Part shown: positions 1 through 8,111 of the stretch, one piece after another | Layout of the letters: each line of letters begins with the position of its first letter | How positions within the stretch are numbered: position 1 is the first letter of the stretch | NCBI GenBank assembly: GCA_039806065.1 | Contig: JBDKJS010000062.1 | Span: forward strand, 1-20,125 | Source: JBDKJS01 sp039806065 | GTDB lineage: Bacteria > Bacteroidota > Bacteroidia > AKYH767-A > 2013-40CM-41-45 | Length of the DNA: 20,125 bases | Direction: 5' to 3' | Notes under the pieces: model-generated | Databases searched by the model: none | What the model was told of the DNA's origin: nothing | The model's input: the letters and a program-made list of their open reading frames with translations, nothing else | Translations under genes and position numbers: made by a program

Positions 1-799
1 CCTTTTGAATTTCGGCCGCATCTGCCTTCACATCAAATTTAGTTTTTAGAGCCGCCTCTTTGCTTTTGGCATACAAATAACTACTACTAGTAGTGCTCCC
101 CTTTACACCAGGTACTGCTGCTATTACATTACCATTTTTATCTACTGTAATGCTCACCACTACCCTTCCTGTTTCCTGACTTTGATCATCCACCTTAGGC
201 AACCTCAAAATCCTTCGGCCCTTCACATCAAAGCTCACCCCGGGTCCCTTACCAGCTCCCATTCCATCCCCCTCACCACCACCACTTCCATTGCCACCTT
301 GCCCTCCATTTTTTCCAAAGTACTTACTCAAGTCGCCATCTTTATCGCCTTGATCGCCAGCACCGGTGCTAGCACTCCCCTGCGACTTACTATTATTAGC
401 AGCACCCGGAAACAGCGCCCTTTGATCCACTTTGCGCACCTCATTAGGAGTATTTTTAACTTTATTACTTGGCGCAGTAACTTTATTAGACTGATTATTT
501 TTTTTCACATTGGTGGGCAAGCTCACCGCTTCTTCTGTTTCTTGAGTAATTAATTCTTCTTCCCCCGCCTTTGAAGGATCGGCCGCAGATACAGGATCGG
601 CAGTGGTATTTTCACTCATAGGCTGTTCCATACCCGAAGCCATTTCTACATATCCTATATTCACCAGCCCACCTCCACCGGCACTTACCGGAAAGGGAGG
701 GATAGGCGATGAGATGACCAAATAAATCAAAGCCAACAAAAGCAATCCATGGATGGCTAAGGTGAGCAAAAAAGATTTTCTTCTAATGGCCTTTTCCAT
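1..799 (-). CDS. TonB-like energy transducer, C-terminus cut by window edge
   Basis: The frame is open from an ATG at 799 to the left edge, about 266 codons without a stop, so the gene is real but incomplete. The product starts MEKAIRRKSF, followed by one membrane segment (about residues 9-30). A long low-complexity periplasmic linker follows, rich in Pro, Ser, Thr, Asn and charged residues, then a Gly-rich stretch at about 165-187. The last visible part (from about residue 200) has the start of a TonB C-terminal-like domain: VVVSITVDKNGNVIAA, followed by YAKSKEAALKTKF. Such proteins span the periplasm and pass energy from ExbB/ExbD to outer-membrane receptors. It begins 6 bp after the exbD stop and is the third gene of the exbB-exbD unit. 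The end of the C-terminal domain and the stop codon are outside the window. It could act in a Tol-like or gliding-type system instead of receptor energising, but the TonB reading is the simplest. Confidence 0.82.
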   Translation of the reverse strand, partial: MEKAIRRKSFLLTLAIHGLLLLALIYLVISSPIPPFPVSAGGGGLVNIGYVEMASGMEQPMSENTTADPVSAADPSKAGEEELITQETEEAVSLPTNVKKNNQSNKVTAPSNKVKNTPNEVRKVDQRALFPGAANNSKSQGSASTGAGDQGDKDGDLSKYFGKNGGQGGNGSGGGEGDGMGAGKGPGVSFDVKGRRILRLPKVDDQSQETGRVVVSITVDKNGNVIAAVPGVKGSTTSSSYLYAKSKEAALKTKFDVKADAAEIQK

Positions 800-805
800 A
801 TGCTA

Positions 806-1207
806 TTACTTTTGAGTGGTCTCTGTGGCGAGCACCATTTTAATTTTATTTCTTGCGCCTATATCAAGTATGTCAACCAAATTTTGAACTTGAATGGCTT
901 TATCCACTTTTAACAATGCCGTGGGATCCATTTGCGTGGCAATAGCAGACTTAACAGCAGCTTCCAGTCCATCCTTGGTCACGGGTTCGTTATTGACGGT
1001 ATATTCTAAATTTTCATTCACAGTAATGGTGAGCGGATGCTTGGTACTTTTGGCACTTGTTTTAGAATTGGGCAATAGTAAATTCATTACTGATGGGGCA
1101 GCTACAGAATAGGTCATTAAAAAAAACAAGAGTAAGAAAAACATAATGTCATTAAGCGAAGCAGTAAATACTTCGGCACTGGCTTTGCTTCTTTTTCTAA
1201 GATTCAT
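806..1207 (-). CDS. exbD: ExbD/TolR family biopolymer transport protein
   Basis: At 133 aa it has the normal ExbD size and layout: a short cytoplasmic N-terminus with basic residues (MNLRKRSK), a single membrane helix at about 19-41, then a small periplasmic domain. The helix carries the conserved acidic residue of the proton pathway, Asp20 in SLNDIMFFLLLFF. The periplasmic part shows the usual pattern of a beta-rich domain (PLTITVNENLEYTVNNEPV) and a TALLKVDKAIQVQNLVDIL helix. It forms the proton-driven motor with ExbB and works on TonB. The ATG at 1207 lies 5 bp after the exbB stop, and the tonB-like gene follows 6 bp later, so the three are probably cotranscribed and translationally linked. 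TolR is the alternative family name, but no Tol-Pal genes are visible here. Confidence 0.93.
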   Translation of the reverse strand: MNLRKRSKASAEVFTASLNDIMFFLLLFFLMTYSVAAPSVMNLLLPNSKTSAKSTKHPLTITVNENLEYTVNNEPVTKDGLEAAVKSAIATQMDPTALLKVDKAIQVQNLVDILDIGARNKIKMVLATETTQK

Positions 1208-1212
1208 GTGTA

Positions 1213-1914
1213 TTAACTTTTTACAGGTTCTTCTAATAAATCCATGAACTCAATAGCAGTAACTTCCATTGAATTAATAACGCGTTCTATCCTATGATTA
1301 AGGTAGTGGTAAGCAGAGTAAGCTATTATACCCACCAACAAACCGGCAGCACTTGATACCATTTTTACATACAAACCCTCACTAATGGTGGCAATCATAC
1401 CTTGATCTAAGCTAGCCTGGTGCGCCATGTTATAAAATATTTTAATAACCCCTAGCATGGTTCCTAAAAACCCAAACATAGGTGCGAGACCTGCAATAGT
1501 ACTCATAATGCCCAAGTTTTTTTCGAGCTTAAACACTTCCACCTTACCGGCATTTTCAATAGCGTTTTCTATTTCATTGATAGGTTTACCCAATCGCATC
1601 AACCCTTTTTCAATCATACGGGCTATAGGACTATTCGTTTGGCGGCAATAGGCTTTAGCTGCATCAATGTTGCCATTAAATACATGATCTCTAATTTGTT
1701 GCATAAACCTGTTATCGACTTTTAATTTTTGGATAGTGAGCAAGCGCTCGAAGAAAATATAGAGTGCCCACACACTGAGCAAAAAAATAGGAATGAGAAT
1801 AGGGCCACCTTTGGAGGCCATTTCCCAAAGACTAATGCTGTGCTCTGTTGGTTGATTAATTGCTTTGGCAGCTGAATCGCCAGCTACTTGTAATTGTAAG
1901 AGGAGTCCTAACAT
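1213..1914 (-). CDS. exbB: ExbB/MotA/TolQ family proton channel protein
   Basis: The 233-aa protein has the three-helix ExbB plan: a first membrane segment at about 37-57, a long cytoplasmic helical region with many charged residues (60-130), and two further helices at about 135-160 and 182-205. The family signatures are visible in APMFGFLGTMLGVI (144-157) and in VSSAAGLLVGIIAY (186-199). With ExbD it forms the inner-membrane motor that uses the proton gradient to energise TonB. The N-terminus MLGLLLQLQVAG precedes the first core helix and may be a short signal-like extension, seen in other Bacteroidota ExbB proteins. A 131-bp spacer separates it from the upstream tonB, so it may have its own promoter, but I find no good TAnnTTTG box there; read-through from tonB is equally possible. 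Confidence 0.93.
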   Translation of the reverse strand: MLGLLLQLQVAGDSAAKAINQPTEHSISLWEMASKGGPILIPIFLLSVWALYIFFERLLTIQKLKVDNRFMQQIRDHVFNGNIDAAKAYCRQTNSPIARMIEKGLMRLGKPINEIENAIENAGKVEVFKLEKNLGIMSTIAGLAPMFGFLGTMLGVIKIFYNMAHQASLDQGMIATISEGLYVKMVSSAAGLLVGIIAYSAYHYLNHRIERVINSMEVTAIEFMDLLEEPVKS

Positions 1915-2031
1915 ATGAAAGATAAAATTTAGTTTAGCGTGGAGCGAAGTTACTTAATAGCCTTGCTATGCATACTGCATTCAAGGTACCTTTTAAACAT
2001 TGCCATGTTAGCTTTACCAACGCAACATCAC

Positions 2032-2047
2032 AGCCACTATTGTGGCT
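2032..2047 (-). other. Hairpin at the tonB stop codon (weak terminator or processing site)
   Basis: On the minus strand AGCCAC and GTGGCT form a perfect 6-bp stem around the 4-nt loop AATA. The stem includes part of the TAG stop codon of the upstream tonB gene and could be extended by two G-U pairs. No T-tract follows, so a classical intrinsic terminator is unlikely. It may attenuate or stabilise the mRNA between tonB and exbB, or be chance. Confidence 0.3.
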
Positions 2048-2846
2048 ACCTGAGATCAAATCTTACAGGAAGTGTAAACAATGTTGCCACTGCTTTGCTC
2101 TTCACCTTACCTGGTTTCCATTTTGGCATTTTATTAATTGCATTTTCCACCACTTCATTCATACCACAGCCAATGCCCTTCAGCACTTTTACTTGACTAA
2201 TGGCTCCATCCTTATCCACCACAAATGAAACATAAACCCTACCGCTGACACGTTCTTCGATAGCACAAGCAGTGAATTTTATATTTTTCTCCCAGTAAAC
2301 TTCCAATGCATCAAACCCTCCAGGAAAGCTAGGAGCCTCATCCACCAGCGCACCTAAAAAAGTAGAATCGCCCGAAGCCAATAAGCCATCGCCACCATTT
2401 GTCTTATTGGTAGTATCAGTAGCTGTTCCCTTAGTGGTGTCGCCATCGGTGGTGGCACCGGCAGTAGATCCCTTTTGAAATGTAGTAAAAGTGGTATCTG
2501 TTTTTGGCGAGACTACACTATCATGTACCACCACCAAATGGTTGTGGTTACTTTTTACCGATGCAGGTGGTGCTGCTGCTGGTGGCAAGGCGGGCTTTGG
2601 CTTCATTTGATAAACCTGCTCCACTAAAATTACCTTATCCTTTACGGGTGCCTTAGCTTGTATAGAAGCGTAATCATTGCTAAACACAATTAGAGCCAAT
2701 GGCAATGCACAAATTACAATTGCTATGGCAAAGGACTTTATAAGATGAGCATGATAGCGCTTTCGCAACCAATAGGCGCCATATTGCTTATTTCTATTTT
2801 CAAAAGTGAGCTCTGTAAGCTGGCAAAATGTTTGATCTAGTTTCAT
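2046..2846 (-). CDS. tonB: Energy transducer TonB
   Basis: This 266-aa protein is a complete Bacteroidota-type TonB. The cytoplasmic N-terminus carries FENRNKQYGAYWLRKRY (15-31), a block typical of Bacteroidota TonB proteins. A membrane segment follows at about 37-56, then a Pro/Ala-rich and Thr/Gly-rich periplasmic linker (about 65-160). The TonB C-terminal domain fills 168-266, with the hallmarks SFPGG (173-177), GRVYVSFVVDKDG, and KWKPG (242-246). The protein couples the ExbB/ExbD motor to TonB-dependent receptors. It lies 131 bp upstream of exbB on the same strand and is divergent from the gene at 3049. The 200-bp AT-rich region ahead of it should contain its promoter, but no convincing TAnnTTTG box is seen on this strand. 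The ATG at 2846 gives the expected N-terminus. Confidence 0.93.
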   Translation of the reverse strand: MKLDQTFCQLTELTFENRNKQYGAYWLRKRYHAHLIKSFAIAIVICALPLALIVFSNDYASIQAKAPVKDKVILVEQVYQMKPKPALPPAAAPPASVKSNHNHLVVVHDSVVSPKTDTTFTTFQKGSTAGATTDGDTTKGTATDTTNKTNGGDGLLASGDSTFLGALVDEAPSFPGGFDALEVYWEKNIKFTACAIEERVSGRVYVSFVVDKDGAISQVKVLKGIGCGMNEVVENAINKMPKWKPGKVKSKAVATLFTLPVRFDLR

Positions 2847-3013
2847 AATTTAATTATATTAAAAATGATAAATAATTTATACATTGATATTTACAATCCC
2901 CAATCTTTCACTAATTATTACTACCTAGATGAATAAATGGGTACAATTCCATAAATTATATAAAAAAAGTTAAAAAGTAGTTCCATCGCTAACCAACACT
3001 AAAAAGTATTGCT

Positions 3014-3021
3014 TAAATTTG
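3014..3021 (+). promoter_or_regulatory. Bacteroidota -7 promoter box TAAATTTG
   Basis: TAAATTTG matches the Bacteroidota primary-sigma consensus TAnnTTTG in all fixed positions. It ends 27 bp before the ATG at 3049, which gives a leader of roughly 20 nt. No clear TTG-type -33 element is seen 19-21 bp upstream. The box overlaps an in-frame TTG at 3019, which makes that TTG an impossible start and supports the ATG at 3049. Confidence 0.6.
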
Positions 3022-3048
3022 AATAACTTTATATTCAACCATCATACA

Positions 3049-4524
3049 ATGAAACATTTCTTACTGCTTCTTTTTCTAGTATCCTCTAGTAGGATTGTGC
3101 ATTCACAGCAATTTGAATTGGCTTACAGCTGCTCTACTGAAGCGAGATCACGCCCATCAGCCATAATCATAGACCAGTATCAAAATATTTACCTGAGTCA
3201 TAACACTGATTCGGTAAGTACACCACACCATACTACCATAAGTAAATACCAATCCATGACCAACAACCTACTTTGGCAACATACCATTGCCGGCCAAATT
3301 AGAATTACAGATATGGAATTTAATCTGCAGGGATCCATTTATTGCATAGGATATTTTAAAAACACTGTGATAATAGACACTACCCAACTTACCGCCACTG
3401 CTGGTCAATCAAAAGGTTTAGTAATAAAAATCGATTCGGCAGGGTCCATTACCATGGTTAGCACAATTACTTTATCAGGTGCTATTGAATTTGAGCCGGT
3501 AGATCTATTTATTAGCCCTTCAGATCAATACTATTTTACTGCGCTCACTTCGGGAACCGGTTCATTTTGTAGTTTCCACCAAATGAGCGCGACAGGGCAA
3601 ATAATAAAGTCAGAGCTTGCTCAAAACCAAGTTAGGAGTTTTTCGAAAATAGTAGCCGATACCAATGGCAATGTTTACCTCAGCGGAACTTGTTCTAATT
3701 TTGCTCAATTCGATTCATTCAACTCAAATCCAAATTTCAGTTATCAAAATTTTTTAGTCAAATATGATAGCAGCTTTACGGCCCAATGGCTCATCAATAA
3801 AGAATACATCACCTTTGATGAAGAAAGCAAATTAAAATTATTTAGCCATCAACTTTTCTGGGGTATCAATGATTTTACCAATAATGCTGACACCACAAAG
3901 ATCATCCGCTTACAGTTGGATGGCACCATCATTAGTGAATTGCATAGTCCATTAAACATTACTTTTTTTCCTTCCTTTCATTTTGACATCGACCCATCAG
4001 GCACCACTACCTGGGTATTGAATTCATTCATTCGATTCTTCATTTATAGATATGATGCAAATGGTCAATTCATCCATCAGGATACAGTTTTAAGTCAACT
4101 ATCGGCTAATGGAAAAGAGTTTCATGTAACCTCAACCAATAATGGCTATTATATTACAGGGACTTACATGAATGACACCTTACCCTTTGATAGCATCATG
4201 GTTTACAATCCAAACAGCAGTAATAATTACCCATCCGATATTTTTATAGCCAAATGGCATGATCAATCTACTGGATTGTGGACCCCTGCCAAGGAACCTT
4301 ACCAACTGCTGTATGACCCAATTAATAATTCGTTGAGCCTCTTACTTGAAAAAAAACAAGGTGGCATAGCTCATTGCTATAACGCAACTGGTCAACTTCG
4401 CTCAGTCATTCCATGTCAAAATGGGGAGGTTAAACTTACTACCACCGAATATAAAGCTGGAATTTATTTTCTACAGTTAGTACTGAATAATGGCAGTGTT
4501 TTGAAAATTAAATTATTACTTTAA
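3049..4524 (+). CDS. Secreted protein with T9SS C-terminal sorting domain
   Basis: The ATG at 3049 gives 491 aa with a clear signal peptide: MKHFLLLLFLVSSS, probable cleavage after VHS (residue 19). The mature part consists of short repeated beta-strand units with phrases such as IIIDQYQNIYLS, ADTNGNVYLSGTC and LQLDGTI, like SBBP/beta-propeller-type proteins of this phylum. The last 70 residues (about 422-491) look like a type A T9SS sorting domain: a YNATGQL strand, then KAGIYFLQLVLNNGS, ending KIKLLL. It should cross the inner membrane by Sec and the outer membrane by T9SS, then be released or anchored on the cell surface. No catalytic motif is evident, so the role (adhesion, binding) is unknown. 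It is monocistronic, with its own promoter box, and stops 2 bp short of the end of the convergent priA. Confidence 0.85.
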   Translation: MKHFLLLLFLVSSSRIVHSQQFELAYSCSTEARSRPSAIIIDQYQNIYLSHNTDSVSTPHHTTISKYQSMTNNLLWQHTIAGQIRITDMEFNLQGSIYCIGYFKNTVIIDTTQLTATAGQSKGLVIKIDSAGSITMVSTITLSGAIEFEPVDLFISPSDQYYFTALTSGTGSFCSFHQMSATGQIIKSELAQNQVRSFSKIVADTNGNVYLSGTCSNFAQFDSFNSNPNFSYQNFLVKYDSSFTAQWLINKEYITFDEESKLKLFSHQLFWGINDFTNNADTTKIIRLQLDGTIISELHSPLNITFFPSFHFDIDPSGTTTWVLNSFIRFFIYRYDANGQFIHQDTVLSQLSANGKEFHVTSTNNGYYITGTYMNDTLPFDSIMVYNPNSSNNYPSDIFIAKWHDQSTGLWTPAKEPYQLLYDPINNSLSLLLEKKQGGIAHCYNATGQLRSVIPCQNGEVKLTTTEYKAGIYFLQLVLNNGSVLKIKLLL

Positions 4525-4526
4525 TG

Positions 4527-6986
4527 CTAAGCCGGATCAACATCCAAATTAATTTTAAGACCTGCAAACTTTTCGATATTCATGAGCACCCTAATGTGAT
4601 GCAAAACCATTTCCTTAGCTTTATTTGAAGAAGCTGTTCGCTCAACCTTCATGACTATTTCATTGATATAATAATTATTGATACGATTTATCGTAGGTTC
4701 CACAGGACCAATAATGCGATGGGCCAAATCTTTTTTTAATAATTTGGTTAAATAATTGGCGGCATCGCTTAGCAGCATCCGGTTTTTATGCTTCACTTCA
4801 ATTATACACATTCTGGTATAAGGCGGATAGGCATATCGCTCACGTTCCAATAATTCAGCCTCGGCAAATCCATAGTAATCGGCATTGGTAAGAAATAGAA
4901 AAATAGGATGTGAGGGTATCCCCGTTTGCACAACCACCGTTCCTTGCAATTTTTTTCTTCCCGCTCTGCCCGCCAGCTGCAACATCAATTGAAAAGCTTT
5001 TTCAGTAGCTCTAAAATCCGGATAACGCAGCAGCATATCAGCATTAAGCACGCATGATAGTCCCACATTATCAAAATCGAGTCCCTTGGTTATCATTTGA
5101 GTACCCACCAATATTTTAATTTTTCGATCTTCAAAATCCTGTATTATAGTTTTGTAATGATGCTTGCTTCTACTACTATCGAAATCAAGTCTGGCCACTA
5201 ATGCATCTGGAAAAAATATTTTTATTTCTTCTTCTAACTTTTCAGTTCCCAATCCTTTTAATACCATTCCAGGATTGGCACATGCCTTGCATGCTTCAGG
5301 TAATTGTTCAGTATATCCACAATAATGGCAAAGCAGCAATGATTTATTTTTATGGTAAGTAAGGCTAACAGCACATTTTTTACACTGTGGCACCCATGCG
5401 CACAAATTACAAGTTAAGTAGGGTGCATAGCCTCTTCTATTTTGAAACAACATAATTTGGCGCTGGTGCTGCAATTCATATTCTACGGCATCCAGTAGCA
5501 TTGGGCTAAACCATGATTTCATTAATTTACGTTTCTCTAAATCTTTAATATCCACTATTTTTATTTGAGGCAAAGGGACATTATTAAATCTGGTTAACAT
5601 TTTGATGGTAACAATTTCACCAAGCTTAGACCTGTAATACGATTCTAATGAAGGGGTAGCACTTCCCAGCAACAAATGCGCCTGATGTAATTGCGCAAGC
5701 TTAGCTGCAGTATCACGAGCATGGTATCTGGGAGCAGGTTCAGCCTGTTTATAGGATTGATCGTGTTCCTCATCCACTATAATCAATCCAATCTTTGTAA
5801 ATGGCAACATTACAGCAGATCGGGCACCAATAATTAATTGGCCACCAGAATTATGATTATGATTTAGTATTTTATTATAAACCTCTACCCTTTCAGCACT
5901 GCTATATTTTGAATGATATACCAATACCTTATTTGCAAAATAGCGCTGCATGCGCTGTATGAGCTGTGTGGTGAGGGCAATTTCTGGAATTAGCATTAAA
6001 ACCTGCTCACCTTTCTCCAATGCCTTATCTATTAAATGCTGATAAACTTCGGTCTTTCCTGATCCTGTTACCCCATGTAAGAGTACTGTTTTCTGCTGAG
6101 CAAACGCACTACCTATTTCTATTAATGCCTCTTGCTGAAACTGTTGTAAGGCAGGTAGTGGCATTGCCGGAGCACCATTGTAAACCACCCGATCTACAGA
6201 ACGCTCTTCCATCAATAAAACATTATTCTTAATAAGCGTTTGAACTGCTGAAGCTGAAATGCCCTGATGAGCCAACAATAAACTTTTACGAATACTAGAA
6301 GTCTTATGCTTGATTAAATAATCATAAAGCGCAACCAATACATCTACCTGTTTTGGTGATCTTTTTTCTAAAGTTTGCACCAATTGACTGATCGACTCCT
6401 CAGTAAAACTTTCTGGAAAAGATACATAAAGTTCCTTCTTTTGTTTATACCGTTCGTTCAATGATTCTTCTAATAACAGCACATTGGAGTCCACCAATCT
6501 ATTCACCAATCCCCACGCGTTCTTTAGATTTAAAATTTTCTCGACCTCTTTAATCGTAAGGCTTTCTCTAATTTGCAATGCTTCCACTATTAGAAATGCT
6601 GCATCACTAAGCGAGTCCAAATTACTATCATAATCAGGATTAAGTATTACTTTGGTTTCACTTTCTAACCTAAATCCAGCAGGGAGTGCAGCTGCCATAA
6701 CCTCACCCAGGGAGCAGGCATAATAAGATGCTATCCACTGCCATAATTTAAACTGGGCTTCTACTACAATGGCCGATCCATCAACCATTTGAATGAGCTC
6801 TTTAGCCTCGAAAGCGGGCTGCACTTGATGCTCATTTACTACCAATCCTGTTATTATTTTTGATTTTCGAAAAGGAACCAATACCCTACTCCCAACCTGC
6901 AGTTGATCCAATCCTTCCGGTATGCTGTAAGTGAGCAATTGAGGGAGTGGCAAGGGCAATAAAACATCTACAAATCGGTATTTCAT
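4527..6986 (-). CDS. priA: Primosomal protein N' (replication restart helicase PriA)
   Basis: PriA is the 3'-to-5' helicase that reloads the replisome at stalled forks. At 819 aa this copy is somewhat longer than the E. coli protein but has all parts: an N-terminal 3'-end-binding domain (about 1-105), a winged-helix region, then the helicase core. Walker A is GVTGSGKT (305-312, Lys311), Walker B is DEEH (405-408), and the family-specific Zn module has eight Cys (526, 529, 535, 538, 553, 556, 566, 569). Further motifs are seen: LVGTQMITKGLDFDNV and QLAGRAGR of the second helicase lobe. The C-terminal domain ends in NLDVDPA. No frameshift or lost residue is evident. It stands alone on this strand between two plus-strand genes. 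Its promoter must lie in the 95-bp region shared with the divergent peptidase gene; TAATTTTT (minus strand, 7023-7030) is one mismatch from the -7 consensus. Confidence 0.98.
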   Translation of the reverse strand: MKYRFVDVLLPLPLPQLLTYSIPEGLDQLQVGSRVLVPFRKSKIITGLVVNEHQVQPAFEAKELIQMVDGSAIVVEAQFKLWQWIASYYACSLGEVMAAALPAGFRLESETKVILNPDYDSNLDSLSDAAFLIVEALQIRESLTIKEVEKILNLKNAWGLVNRLVDSNVLLLEESLNERYKQKKELYVSFPESFTEESISQLVQTLEKRSPKQVDVLVALYDYLIKHKTSSIRKSLLLAHQGISASAVQTLIKNNVLLMEERSVDRVVYNGAPAMPLPALQQFQQEALIEIGSAFAQQKTVLLHGVTGSGKTEVYQHLIDKALEKGEQVLMLIPEIALTTQLIQRMQRYFANKVLVYHSKYSSAERVEVYNKILNHNHNSGGQLIIGARSAVMLPFTKIGLIIVDEEHDQSYKQAEPAPRYHARDTAAKLAQLHQAHLLLGSATPSLESYYRSKLGEIVTIKMLTRFNNVPLPQIKIVDIKDLEKRKLMKSWFSPMLLDAVEYELQHQRQIMLFQNRRGYAPYLTCNLCAWVPQCKKCAVSLTYHKNKSLLLCHYCGYTEQLPEACKACANPGMVLKGLGTEKLEEEIKIFFPDALVARLDFDSSRSKHHYKTIIQDFEDRKIKILVGTQMITKGLDFDNVGLSCVLNADMLLRYPDFRATEKAFQLMLQLAGRAGRKKLQGTVVVQTGIPSHPIFLFLTNADYYGFAEAELLERERYAYPPYTRMCIIEVKHKNRMLLSDAANYLTKLLKKDLAHRIIGPVEPTINRINNYYINEIVMKVERTASSNKAKEMVLHHIRVLMNIEKFAGLKINLDVDPA

Positions 6987-7064
6987 AAACCACGAAGGTA
7001 AATTTTATTCATCTGTACTTACAAAAATTAGCACAGAAAATTAATGAACATCTAAAGTAAGGCG

Positions 7065-7072
7065 TATATTTA
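7065..7072 (+). promoter_or_regulatory. Possible -7 box TATATTTA for the peptidase gene
   Basis: TATATTTA differs from TAnnTTTG only in the last base. It ends 9 bp before the ATG at 7082, so the transcript would have almost no leader. In AT-rich DNA such a near match is weak evidence. The 6987-7081 region holds nothing else recognisable. Confidence 0.3.
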
Positions 7073-7081
7073 CAATAGCAA

Positions 7082-8101
7082 ATGAAAAAGACTATCACTG
7101 ATTTAATACTTGCCTTCTTAATACTTGGGCTAACAGTACAAGTAGATAATTTGGCATACCTCAGTGAACAATTGGTGGGTCAATTGAATATTATCTTCAA
7201 TATAGAACCCATTGATGAAGTGGTAGCAAAAAATACCATATCCTTAAAAATGAAGGAGCAACTTCAACTCATAGAAGAAATAAAAACATTTGCAGTAGAG
7301 AGCCTGCACCTAAAAGGAAAAAAAAATTACACTACCTTCTACGATCAAAAAGATCAAGCAATTCTAAAAGTGCTCACCGCTAGTGAACCTTTTAAATTAA
7401 AACCTTATGAGTGGTACTTTCCTATAGTGGGTGATGTAAGTTATAAAGGTTTCTTCAATTTTAATAGGGCATTAAAGGAAGAACAAAAGCTAAAAGATCA
7501 AGGTTTCGATACTGATTTATCACCAACAAGCGCCTGGAGTACATTGGGTTGGTTTAAAGATCCAGTATTGAGTGGAATGTTGAATAGGTCGCAAGGAAGG
7601 TTGGCTGAACTCATCATTCATGAATTAACCCATACTACCCTATACCTTCCCAGCAGTGTTAGCTACAATGAAAATTTGGCAAGTGCTATTGGCGAATTAG
7701 GAGCCATGCAATTTTTAATCCAAAAATATGGTGATGAAAGCGATGAAGTACGTAAATATAAGAACCAATTATCAACTGCCAATCGAAGGAGCCATCATTA
7801 CATTCATGGTGCTAAATTATTAGACTCACTATATGAAAGCAGTGCTTTTATAAATTTGCCTATTCATTTAAAAATAAAAATAAAAGCCGAATTCATTGAA
7901 CGTATAACAGTAGCCGAAGACACTATTTACTCTTCTATAAACATGAACAATTCAAGCCAAGCTAGGAAAACTCCAATAAACAACACCTACTTTATAGGAT
8001 ATAGAAGTTATGACGGACAAAAAGACAGCCTTAAAAACATAATAGATTCGTTATTTAATGGTAAAGTAGCAGCTTATATTCATCATATTTCATTTCCATG
8101 A
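7082..8101 (+). CDS. Putative zinc aminopeptidase, PF10023 (COG4324) family
   Basis: The 339-aa protein matches my memory of the predicted-aminopeptidase family PF10023 along most of its length. It has the family phrases KTFAVESLHL, WYFPIVGDVSYKGFF and SAWSTLGWFKDPVLSGML. The zinc site is HELTH (180-184), with a likely third ligand Glu in the following YNENLAS (Glu197) or GEL (Glu205) segment. Residues 1-20 are a hydrophobic signal or anchor (MKKTITDLILAFLILGLTV), so it probably works in the periplasm or on the membrane. Other members of the family usually have a lipoprotein Cys here; this copy has QVDNLAYLS instead. The substrate is unknown. It is followed, 40 bp after its stop, by the YtxH-like gene, with a promoter-like box between them; cotranscription is possible but not required. 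Confidence 0.82.
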   Translation: MKKTITDLILAFLILGLTVQVDNLAYLSEQLVGQLNIIFNIEPIDEVVAKNTISLKMKEQLQLIEEIKTFAVESLHLKGKKNYTTFYDQKDQAILKVLTASEPFKLKPYEWYFPIVGDVSYKGFFNFNRALKEEQKLKDQGFDTDLSPTSAWSTLGWFKDPVLSGMLNRSQGRLAELIIHELTHTTLYLPSSVSYNENLASAIGELGAMQFLIQKYGDESDEVRKYKNQLSTANRRSHHYIHGAKLLDSLYESSAFINLPIHLKIKIKAEFIERITVAEDTIYSSINMNNSSQARKTPINNTYFIGYRSYDGQKDSLKNIIDSLFNGKVAAYIHHISFP

Positions 8102-8109
8102 GTGGAAAT
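8092..8109. repeat. Perfect 7-bp inverted repeat next to a promoter box
   Basis: ATTTCCA and TGGAAAT are perfect inverse complements separated by TGAG. The left arm and loop include the TGA stop of the peptidase gene (8099-8101). The repeat ends 2 bp before the TAAATTTG box at 8112, so it covers the area where a -33 element would be. It could be an operator for a dimeric repressor or activator of the YtxH operon, or an RNA hairpin at the end of the peptidase message. No T-tract follows. Confidence 0.5.
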
Positions 8110-8111
8110 AA

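Noticed and set aside
182..553. A plus-strand frame of 123 codons
   Set aside because: It lies opposite the linker of the second TonB-like gene, whose frame is open through the region and has clear family features.
1939..2228. Plus-strand frames of 85-86 codons over the tonB end and the tonB-exbB spacer
   Set aside because: They overlap the well-supported TonB C-terminal domain on the other strand and show no family features.
3019..3048. Earlier TTG start for the T9SS protein, adding ten residues
   Set aside because: The TTG overlaps the -7 promoter box at 3014-3021, and the added residues would bury the signal peptide.
4505..4526. TTAAA/TTTAA stem as a terminator at the end of the T9SS gene
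   Set aside because: Only five A-T pairs and no T-tract; not stable enough to support.
6020..6232. Plus-strand frame of 70 codons
   Set aside because: It is antisense to the helicase core of priA and has no recognisable features.
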